Shown one piece after another: positions 8,546 to 15,973 of a stretch of 25,778 nucleotides of DNA. Under the pieces are notes generated by a model. That model searched no databases and was not told where the DNA came from. It saw only the letters and a list, made by a program, of their open reading frames with translations. The translations under genes were made by a program, and so were the position numbers. The stretch is taken from positions 1 to 25,778 of the forward strand of contig JASAMV010007519.1 of the NCBI GenBank assembly GCA_030248065.1, in the 5' to 3' direction. Within the stretch, counting starts at the first letter, position 1, and every line of letters starts with the position of its first letter. This stretch comes from Rhynchonema sp. JSB1_4 (taxonomy: Eukaryota; Nematoda; Chromadorea; Monhysterida; Xyalidae).

Positions 8546-9319
8546 CAGAGGTCGCAATCGGGCCGGCCCGAGCTCGGGCCGGGCCGGGCCGGGCCGCGAT
8601 TTTGGGCTTTTGGCTCGGGCCGGGCCGGGCCGGAGATTTGGAGGGTCGGGCCGGGCCGGGCCGGGCACCCCGGCCCGAAGCTTCTGAAGTGACTTATTTT
8701 ACTGAAAAAGTAGGGTTTTTTGTCAAAAATACTAAAATTTCTGACGGATTCAGCAAGTCAGTGATCAGTATTGTCCAGTGGTGTGGCTACCCAGGCGTGC
8801 AGTCAACCTACTGTACCACCAGAAAGGCCTGCAATCAACCTACCTACTGTACCGGCCGAGCTTGGGGGGGGAACAAAATTTTTTATGTCTAAATTTAGAT
8901 GAAAATGTACTCTAAAACCCTCATTTCGCGCGCAGCGCGCGATTTTTCGATTATTTGGAGTGAAAAATATCGATTTTATACCATTTTGAGCCAAAAATAG
9001 CAACCTGTACCAGCCGGGGGGCGGCGACCTACCTACTGTACCAGGATGGCGCGTCATCTACCTTACCTACCCCCAGCCACACCATTGGTATTGTCTAGGT
9101 ATCTGGCGACTTTTTCATGGAAAACAATGAATTTTCAACCAAAAAAATAGATTAAAAAATTATGACAAAAATTGGGTTAAAATCTGAGCCAAAAATTCGG
9201 GCCGGGCCGGGCCGGGCCTGGCCGGAGATTTGGGGGTACGGGTCGGGCCGGGCCGGGCCGGAGATTTGGGGGCTCGGGCCGGGCCGGGCCGGCCAAACCC
9301 GGCCCGATTGCGACCTCTG
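8546..9319 (+). mobile_element. MITE D2 (GGGCCGGGCC family) inside F, holding A3
   Basis: Ends CAGAGGTCGCAATCGGGCC and GGCCCGATTGCGACCTCTG are perfect inverted repeats. Perfect 8-bp duplication TCCAGAAG at 8538-8545 and 9320-9327. Long GGGCCGGGCC arrays lie at both ends. About 454 bp without A3. Its core differs from that of D1. Confidence 0.93.
8776..9087 (+). mobile_element. MITE A3 (family A) inside D2
   Basis: Starts CAGTGGTGTGGCTACCCA and ends AGCCACACCATTG. Perfect 8-bp duplication GTATTGTC at 8768-8775 and 9088-9095. A well-kept CG palindrome, TCGCGCGCAGCGCGCGA, is near 8926. This is the third nesting level (F, D2, A3). Confidence 0.93.
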
Positions 9320-9579
9320 TCCAGAAGTCAAAAACAGGAGTATAAAATTTGGTCTAAATTATGCTAAAATAAGCCTTAAAATGCGTATTTTTGTGCACGT
9401 GTGAGAAAATTTGAACGAATTTGACCATTTTGTCCCATGAAATGGTCATTTTGGCACTAAAATCAACACTTTTCTTACTTGATGACCGGAGCAAGAAAGC
9501 TAGCTAGCCAGTTTGGGGGTATGGGTTTCGGAGCAAGAAAGCTACCTCGCAGTTGGGGGTAATACCCCCCCCCCCATAC

Positions 9580-10020
9580 CAGTGCTGTGGCTACTTTTGC
9601 GGGGCGGGTAGGGTACATAGGTGGAAAAGATCGGGGCGGGTAGGGGGGTAGTGTACCTGGGATTTTGGGGGGGGGGGGGGGGGAAATCCGGTTTGGGGGG
9701 GAGGGGGGGAAGATTTTTCGGGGCGGGTAGGGTACAACACAAGTTTTTTCGGGTGCCTGTTTTTATGTACTAAAAAGTGCATATATCGCGCGCAGCGCGA
9801 GATTTTTTGCACCTTTTAGGGTTTTCGGTCGAAATTTGGGCATTTTTGACCGAAAAATGGGCATTTTGGGGGTAAAAATCGGGGCGGGTAGGGTACCAGG
9901 GCGGGGCGAGTAGGGGGGTAGGGTACAAGAGCGGGGCGGGTAGGGGGGTAGCGTACCAGGCCGGGGCGGGTCGGGTACCATTGGGGGGGGGGGACCCCCC
10001 CACCCCCAGCCACAGCACTG
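9580..10020 (+). mobile_element. MITE C1 (family C) inside F
   Basis: Starts CAGTGCTGTGGCTAC and ends AGCCACAGCACTG. Perfect 8-bp duplication CCCCATAC at 9572-9579 and 10021-10028. Units of GGGGCGGGTAGGGTACC type lie at both ends. The core has the CG palindrome near 9786. It is nearly identical to C2 along its length, so both moved recently. Confidence 0.93.
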
Positions 10021-10060
10021 CCCCATACCCCCCCGCCCCAACCATATCACTGGGGGGACC

Positions 10061-10092
10061 CCCCCCCAACCACAGCACTGCCCCTACCCGCC
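10061..10092 (+). mobile_element. Isolated right end of a family C-like element
   Basis: CCAACCACAGCACTG is the inverted form of a family C-type start (CAGTGCTGTGGTTGG). The matching left end is not in the window. It may be the right end of an older element that B2 and F inserted into. Confidence 0.45.
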
Positions 10093-10100
10093 TACCCGTC

Positions 10101-11103
10101 TATGGGTGGGCACAATACCCAATACCCAATACCAATACCACCCAATACCAATACCAATACCGGTGTTTGGTATTGGTATTGGGTCTAATTCTGATATTGG
10201 GTATTGGGTATTGGTATTGAAGCTGGCCTGGTATTGGTATTGGGTATTGGTATTGGGTTTGCCCAGGTATTGGGTCAAAACCAATACCCAATACTAATCC
10301 AGAAAAGCCCAATACCAAACCAATACCAAACCCAATACCTGACTCCAAAACCCAATACCAAACCAATACCAATACCCAAACCCAATACCAACCCAATACC
10401 AGACCAAAAACCCAATACCAAACCAATACTAAGACCAATACCCAATACCCAATACCAACCCAATACCCAATACTCAATACCAATACCAACCCAATACCAG
10501 GCACTTCAGTAGTATTGATCTGGTATTGGGTATTGGTATTGGTATTGGGTCTCACCCAGTATTGGTATTGGGTATTGGTATTGGGTCACCAATTTGGTAT
10601 TGGTATTGGGTATTGGGTATTGGTACAGGGCCGGTATTGGTATTGGGTATTGGTATTGGGTGTCAAAAGTGGTATTGTGCCAGTGTAGTTCCTGGGGGGG
10701 GGAGGGGGGGGGGTCCCCCCCCCCCCCCTCGGGTACGCTATCTCCCCCTCGGGTGGTACACTATCCCCCTATCTCCCCCTCCGGGTACACTATCTCCCCC
10801 AATTTTTGCCTAAAATGGCCATTTTTAGGCCTAAAATGGGCATTTTTAGGCCTAAAATGTGTGATTTTTAGGTCAATGTTCTCAAAAGTCGCCAAAATAC
10901 CCTTTTTATGAAGAATTTTTTCCAAAAAGGGGCAAAAATAGGTCAAATTTTCTCCCTCAAAAAGTGACTTTTTCCCGAATTTGGGTCTTCCCCCCCCCCT
11001 TCCCCCCCCCTCGGGGGTACACTATCTCCCCCTCCGAAAAAAACGGGGGGTCCGCTATCTCCCCCTCCGGACCAGGAACTACACTGTATTGTGCCCAGGC
11101 CTA
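10101..11103 (+). mobile_element. MITE H built of GGTATT/TTGGTA repeats, holding B3
   Basis: Imperfect inverted ends: TATGGGTGGGCACAATACC on the left and GGTATTGTGCCCAGGCCTA on the right. Perfect 8-bp duplication TACCCGTC at 10093-10100 and 11104-11111. About 589 bp without B3. Nearly all of it is short GGTATT- and GGGTATTGG-type units, in one strand sense on some blocks and the opposite on others, so it can form long hairpins. Frames open across it are products of the repeat. Confidence 0.85.
10681..11086 (+). mobile_element. MITE B3 (family B) inside H
   Basis: Starts CAGTGTAGTTCCTGG and ends CCAGGAACTACACTG. Perfect 8-bp duplication TATTGTGC at 10673-10680 and 11087-11094. Its repeat unit at both ends is GGTACACTATCTCCCCCTC, where B2 has GGTACACTAATTTCCCC. 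The core is very close to that of B2. Confidence 0.93.
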
Positions 11104-11130
11104 TACCCGTCTCAGGGTAGTACTTGGGGG

Positions 11131-11573
11131 CAGTGCTGTGGCTACTTTTGCGGGGCGGGTAGGGTACATAGGTGGAAAAAATCGGGGCGGGTAGGGGGGT
11201 AGTGTACCTGGGATTTTGGGGGGGGGGGAAATCCGGTTTGGGGGGGGGGGGGAGGGGGGAAGATTTTTCGGGGCGGGTAGGGTACAACACAAGTTTTTTC
11301 GCGTGCCTGTTTTTATGTACTAAAAAGTACATATATCGCGCGCAGCGCGAAATTTTTTGCACTTTTTAGGGTTTTCGGTCGAAATTTGGGCATTTTTGAC
11401 CGAAAAATGGGCATTTTGGGGGTAAAAATCGGGGCGGGTAGGGTACCAGGGCGGGGCGGGTAGGGGGGTAGGGTACCAGAGCGGGGCGGGTAGGGGGGTA
11501 GCGTACCAGGCCGGGGCGGGTAGGGTACCATTGGGGGGGGGGACCCCCCCCCCCCCCCCCAGCCACAGCACTG
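11131..11573 (+). mobile_element. MITE C2 (family C) inside I
   Basis: Starts CAGTGCTGTGGCTAC and ends AGCCACAGCACTG. Perfect 8-bp duplication CTTGGGGG at 11123-11130 and 11574-11581. It inserted only 18 bases inside the left end of I. The CG palindrome is at about 11336-11350. Nearly the same sequence as C1. Confidence 0.93.
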
Positions 11574-11672
11574 CTTGGGGGGGCGGGGGGGGGGGCGGGG
11601 CGCCCCGGTCCCCCCCCAAATTCATCTATCTATCGTCAACACTTTTTGATTTCATCTATCTATCGTCAACAC

Positions 11673-12073
11673 CAGTGTAGTTCCTGGTCCGGAGGGGGAA
11701 CAGACGTACCCTCCACTATTTTCGGAGGGGGAACAGACGTACCTACCTGGGGGGAAGGGGGGGGGGGGGGAAGTCCCAAGTTGGGGGGGGGGACGGAAAA
11801 AAGTCATTTTTTGAGGTCGAAAAATTGGACTATTTTTGCCTTCTTTTGCGAAAAATCCCCTATAAAAAGGGTATTTTGGCGTTTTTTTGGAGGTTTCACC
11901 TAAAGTTTACCTATTTTTGGCCTAAAAATGCCTATTTTAGGCCTAAATTTGCCCATTTTAGGAAAAAATTGGGGGAGCAGACGTACCCGGAGGGGGAACA
12001 GTGGGGCAGGCGTACCTCGGAGGGGGAACAGACGTACCCGAGGGGGGGGGGTCCCCCCCCAGGAACTACACTG
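11673..12073 (-). mobile_element. MITE B4 (family B) inside I
   Basis: Starts CAGTGTAGTTCCTGG and ends CCAGGAACTACACTG; the internal order shows reverse orientation relative to B2 and B3. Perfect 8-bp duplication GTCAACAC at 11665-11672 and 12074-12081, which is part of the I repeat unit. Its own unit reads GGAGGGGGAACAGACGTACC, several times at each end, a third variant of the family B unit. Confidence 0.93.
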
Positions 12074-12295
12074 GTCAACACATATGGGCAAATCTATCTA
12101 TCGTCAACAAATTTTGGGAACAATCTATCTATCGTCAACACGTTTCGAACCCAAAATTGACATTTTTGCCTCAAAATGGCCTAAAATCGGTATTTTTCAC
12201 CACAAATAGGCAAAAATCGCGCGCTACGCGCGGATTTAGTACATCTATACACATTTTCATTAATATTTACACATTATTACCTACTTAATGCACTA

Positions 12296-12714
12296 CAATG
12301 GTGTGGCTGGGGGGGGGGGGGGCGGGCGGGGGGTCCCCCCCCCAAGGTACAGTAGGTAGGTTGCCGCCCCTCGCCTGGTACAGTAGGTAGGTTGCCGCCC
12401 CTCCCCTGGTACAGTAGGTAGGTTGCCGCCCCACCTAACTTTTCACCCAAAACATTCATTTTTGGCTTAAAATTGCATAAAATTAGCATATTTGTCTGCA
12501 AATAGGCGAAAAATCGCGCGCTGCGCGCGAAATTAGTGTTTTAGACCACATTTTCTTCAGTATTTAGACATAAAAAATTTCGGTTTCCAGATGACCCCCC
12601 CCCCCAAGTGGTACGACCCCCCCCCCTCGCTCGGCTGGTACAGTAGGTAGGTTGCCGCCCCGCTTTTTGGGTGGTACAGTAGGTTGCCGCCCCGCCTGGG
12701 TAGCTACACCACTG
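12296..12714 (-). mobile_element. MITE A4 (family A) inside I
   Basis: On the plus strand it runs from CAATGGTGTGGCTGG to GTAGCTACACCACTG. Perfect 8-bp duplication ATGCACTA at 12288-12295 and 12715-12722. It is the fullest family A copy, with several GGTACAGTAGGTAGGTTGCC units on both sides and a clean CG palindrome near 12514. Confidence 0.93.
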
Positions 12715-12894
12715 ATGCACTATACTATACCTTGATTTTTGGCGACCCCCCCCCCCCCACCATCTATCTATCGTCAACAAGTTTGGGTCGACCCCCCCCC
12801 AGATTTCGGACTTGGGTCATCTATCTATCGTCAACACATTTCGGGTCCCAATCTATCTATCGTCAACACCCTGACCAAGTACTACACTGACGGT

Positions 12895-13325
12895 CAGTGT
12901 AGGGCCGGAAAAAAAACCGTTTTTTTTCCGGAAAAAAAAACCGAAAAAAAACCGTTTTTTTTCCGAGGCCCGGAAAAATACGTTTTTATTTTTCCGGAAA
13001 TTTTTCCAAGTGGCAACTTTTGGAAAAAAACGGTTTTTTTCCAAAAATTTCCGAAATATTTTCAAAGGTTGCGAAAGAATGTTGTCAAAACCAATGTAAA
13101 TCGGTGCTAAACAGTTCAAAATGAGCACTTTTTAATCTCCAAGTGCATTTTTAGCCTGTTTCAGGCCATTTCCCGACAAAATTTTCTCCAAAATAGGCGT
13201 TTTTGGACCATGGGTATCCTTAAGTACTGGAAAAATATTTGGAAAAAAAACGGTTTTTTTTCCGGAAAAAAAACGGTTTTTTTTCCAAAAATATATTTTG
13301 CGGAAAAATACGCAAGCATACACTG
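12895..13325. mobile_element. MITE J (GGAAAAAAAACCG repeats), abutting I
   Basis: Left end CAGTGTAGGGCCGG and right end GCAAGCATACACTG share CAGTGTA/TACACTG. Arrays of GGAAAAAAAACCG and its complement lie inside both ends and fold on themselves. It is separated from the right end of I by only ACGGT. Its right flank ACCCGTCT (13326-13333) equals the left flank of I (11105-11112). Confidence 0.7.
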
Positions 13326-13333
13326 ACCCGTCT

Positions 13334-13388
13334 ACTACCCGCCCCGGATTTTTTCACCGGTTGCCGCCCCGCCTGGGTAGCTACGCCG
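13334..13388 (-). mobile_element. Relic end of a family A-type element with C-like unit
   Basis: GGTTGCCGCCCCGCCTGGGT then AGCTAC matches the end of A4, but the adjoining array is CTACCCGCCCCG, which is the family C unit. The true terminal bases are lost. Confidence 0.5.
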
Positions 13389-13450
13389 GTATTGGGTATT
13401 GGCATTGGGTCACCAATTTGGTATTGGTATTGGGTATTGTCTGGGCGTGG
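13389..13450 (+). mobile_element. Fragment of an H-type element
   Basis: GGTATTGGGTATTGGCATTG and GGTCACCAATTTGGTATTGG match the right part of H near 10578; the piece ends GTATTGTCTGGGCGTGG. It is truncated on the left by the family A-type relic. Confidence 0.65.
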
Positions 13451-13559
13451 ATGATTTTCCAAAGACTTTTAACTCCTCTTCACAAACAGTGTTTGTCAAA
13501 CACGTAACACGTTGTAAAAATTTCTTTTCTTTTCATTTTCTGGCGACGAGGAGGAAACA
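13451..13559. other. No gene seen
   Basis: Unique-looking AT-rich sequence with small palindromes (ACAAACAGTGTTTGT and CAACACG-type) near 13485. No exon or promoter can be supported. Confidence 0.3.
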
Positions 13560-14345
13560 CCAGCGACTAGTTATTACACGGAAATCCACGCGACCGAACA
13601 CGCGTCCATGAAAGATACAGCCGTTTTCCGTCGTGACTGTGTGTTTTATTTGATTTAGACTGGTGCCTAGGCTTGAGCCTAAGCCTAACCGCAAGCCCGC
13701 CTAAAGCTTAACTATGGGGCTATGCTTAAAGCGGCCCGCCGCTATTGTTTTTTTTTGGTTTTCGACCTCGGTTTTTTCGCTTATATTGTTTGTTCGCATC
13801 GAGATCAAGAACATTATTAGTTTTGACGAACTTCACCCAAATGGCGATTACCCACCGAAATCGATCCGCCAAGATGGTCTATCGGGAACAAAACTGTTCG
13901 ATGTTGACGCACATTTGCACATGATGATCAGGAATTGCAAGAGAAATTCAAAATCACTGGTGCGTGATATAGGCGGCGGGTTACGGTAACCCGATAAAAC
14001 ATTAGCTCTTTTGTAAATAATAAACGTTTTGTCAACCTACCGTAACGCGCCGCCTATACCACACCTCTGTGATTTGAAGTTTCCTTTGGAAATCCTGATT
14101 TCCAAGCACACATAGTGCGTCAATATTGGGGTTATTTGTTCCCGTACGGCCATGTTGGTGGATCGATTTCGGTGGGCAAACGTCAGTTTGGTGAAGTTCT
14201 TGAAGGTTAATGTTCTTCATCCCAGTGCCAACTAACGATTAATATAAAAAACCGAGGTCCAAAACCCAAAAAACAATACCGGCGGGCCCGGTTTAAGCAC
14301 ACAAAGAACGGGTGTATTTCCGTATTATTAGTCAGTCTTGGAGGA
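13560..14345. repeat. Long imperfect inverted repeat (foldback hairpin)
   Basis: The left arm (clear at about 13724-13987) is matched by the reverse complement of the right arm (about 14036-14298), with a loop of about 48 bases. Landmarks shared by both arms: GCCCGCCG, TTTTTGG, GACCTCGGTTTTTT, CACCGAAATCGATC and TAGGCGGCGGGTTACGG versus TAGGCGGCGCGTTACGG. Weaker pairing extends out to TTACACGGAAATCCAC (left) and GTATTTCCGTATTATTAG (right). The frames in the arms encode the related strings PPKSIRQDG and PPKSIHQHG, only because the arms are copies. Confidence 0.75.
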
Positions 14346-14368
14346 AACCCCAAGACACTTGGTGCGAG

Positions 14369-15631
14369 CAGGGTTGGGCAAAAAAACGACGGCGTTTTTT
14401 CTTAAAAAAAACGACGTTTTTTTTAAAAAAAAACGCCTGGGTCGTTTTTCGTTTTTTTTAAATCCTGAATTTCCTTGATTTTCCCTGATTTTTCAAGGAA
14501 AGTACCCTGATTTTCAAGGAAAATCAATTTTTTTGTCCCATTTTTTTTCAAAAAATTTTCGACCAATTTTTACTTTGTCGAGATACGTCGATATACGGAG
14601 TTTGACTTTCAGTGATGACCCCGGCCAAAGTTGGTCCCATGATGCGGGTCTGATATGGGATCTTAACAACTCGCTAGAAATGGGTTGAAACCAGTGGTTA
14701 ATAAAAAAATTTTTTTATTCAAACCCCTTTTTTTTTAAAAAAAAAAATTTTTTTTTTAATTTAAAAAAAAATTTTTTTATTCCAGCCAAAAACTGCCCGA
14801 AACGAAAAAAATGAGCGCTAAAGAAAAAAAATAGTGGCATTTTTCTTCCATAACGTGTGGTAAGTGCATATAAAGCACTCACGACACGAAAACAATACTA
14901 AACAATGGTCAATGAGTACCAACAGTAGTCAGGTACACACCCGTACACTTCCCCCACGTGGTGTGGGTGCCTTCGTGTGGCTTTGTGACACTTAAGACGG
15001 CAAATTTGGGTGAAACTATTGCCTCTTGGTACACGACCAATGCAAATATGTGACAAACAGTGTAAATATAGAGTGAATATCACACCGAATCACTGTTTTC
15101 GGGTCTGTTGCATGGATAAATGCATGACCACCCAGTCACATGTACATGTGTAATCATATGAGAGGCCATGTGAGTGTGTGCACTATGTCTAGATGCCACA
15201 AAACAACGATTATGGCACCCAATACACTCATGGTAGGGTCGGGTGATGTTAACAGAAGCAATTTTTATGCAAAAAATAGCACTTTTAGAGCAAAAAAATA
15301 GAGAAATTTTCGAATTTTGAAATAATTAAAAAAAAAATTTTTTTTTTAACTTTTGGAACGAATTTTTTTTTTTAAAAAAAAAATTTTTTTTTTAATAAAA
15401 AAAAAAATTTTTTTTTTTAAAAAAACCACTGGTTGAAACCCGTTTATTTTGCCTCAGAACACATAGAATTACTTCATTTAACCACGTTTTCTCCCCAACA
15501 TGAGCGTTTCCCAATTTTTTTGGGGGCATATTTTGGTCATCTGGGAGTTTAAAAAAAAACGTTTTTTTTAAAAAACGTTTTTTTTTAAAAAAAAACGATT
15601 TTTTGAAAAAAACGTTTTTTGCCCAACCCTG
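14369..15631. mobile_element. MITE M2 (hAT-like, CAGGGTTGGGC ends) holding N
   Basis: Starts CAGGGTTGGGCAAAAAAACG and ends GCCCAACCCTG. Perfect 8-bp duplication GGTGCGAG at 14361-14368 and 15632-15639. About 515 bp without N. Blocks of AAAAAACG and CGTTTTTT type lie inside both ends. It has the same ends as M1 but a different adjoining array. Confidence 0.93.
14692..15431. mobile_element. MITE N (CAGTGGTT ends, A/T-run arrays) inside M2
   Basis: Starts CAGTGGTTAATAAAAAAA and ends TTTTTTAAAAAAACCACTG. Perfect 8-bp duplication GTTGAAAC at 14684-14691 and 15432-15439. Alternating A-runs and T-runs sit inside both ends, as in M1. The core (about 14780-15330) is not related to the other elements and shows no ORF. 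Confidence 0.92.
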
Positions 15632-15727
15632 GGTGCGAGAAAGGCTCCACTGCCGAATATTTGGTAACGCGTGCGGCATAAGGAATCCTCAATGTTTGTG
15701 TTGCCTCAATGCGGCTGTGCACAACGA

Positions 15728-15830
15728 GACAGTTATGTGTGTGCCCGACCATTTCAGGTCCAGTTTTTCAGGCTCGGCGCCGATTCAGGCCGAGACCGAC
15801 CCGCCGCACAAAATAAGCCTGGTAGCCGTG
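15728..15830. repeat. Dispersed TTCAGGCC repeat, copy 1
   Basis: CCAGTTTTTCAGGCTCGGC, CGATTCAGGCC and CCGCCGCACAAAATAAGCC appear in the same order as at 22982-23150 (CCAGTTTTTCAGGCCCGGC, CGATTCAGGCC, CCGTCGCACAATAGGCC). This copy lacks about 70 bases in the middle. Confidence 0.6.
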
Positions 15831-15973
15831 AAGACAAAGCGATCAGATTGATGAATAGCAGATATTGGCTCACATTCTAGAAAGCGCCACAGCCAACGGG
15901 GCCGGTTGCGCAATCGTGCATCTGGGTATTTTACGCTCTCCACCTCGATGCGTAAATTCCCGTTTAGTCCCAT
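15785..15973 (-). CDS. Isolated possible exon, unidentified
   Basis: A 62-codon minus-strand frame begins MGLNGNLRIEVESVKYPDAR and continues LRNRPRWLWRFLE before a possible donor, GTGAGCC. The GxLxIEVxSxxxPxARLxN pattern is loosely like the N-terminal domain of Notch ligands, but the expected cysteines do not follow and no neighbouring exon is seen. The later half overlaps the dispersed repeat. Probably chance or a relic. Confidence 0.15.
   Translation of the reverse strand: MGLNGNLRIEVESVKYPDARLRNRPRWLWRFLECEPISAIHQSDRFVFTATRLILCGGSVSA

Larger units (their letters stand above)
8434..10052 (+). mobile_element. MITE F holding D2/A3 and C1
   Basis: Left end CAGTGATGTAGTTGG and right end CCAACCATATCACTG (13 of 15 inverted match). 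Perfect 8-bp duplication GGGGGACC at 8426-8433 and 10053-10060. About 388 bp without passengers. Its repeat unit is GAGCAAGAAAGCTAGCTAGC, present near 8451 and 8474 on the left and near 9488 and 9531 on the right. The left duplication copy includes the last base of B2. Confidence 0.88.
11113..12889 (+). mobile_element. MITE I (CTATCTATCGTCAACA repeats) holding C2, B4 and A4
   Basis: Left end CAGGGTAGTACTTGG and right end CCAAGTACTACACTG. About 490 bp without its three passengers. The unit ATCTATCTATCGTCAACA occurs seven times (near 11626, 11654, 12093, 12121, 12763, 12819 and 12851). The core (12130-12290) matches the family A core in inverse orientation, including the CG palindrome at 12217-12233. 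The left flank ACCCGTCT is not repeated at its right end but after J, which abuts it. Confidence 0.82.

Noticed and set aside
8521..12501. Many Pro/Gly-rich or Tyr/Trp/Gly-rich open frames
   Set aside because: They are translations of G/C-rich and GGTATT repeat arrays inside MITEs, with no start context, conservation or non-repeat content.
12739..13323. Lys/Phe-rich frames on both strands
   Set aside because: They come from the GGAAAAAAAACCG arrays of element J.
13677..13688. GCCTAAGCCTAA as telomere repeat
   Set aside because: Two units in a degenerate context do not make an interstitial telomere tract.
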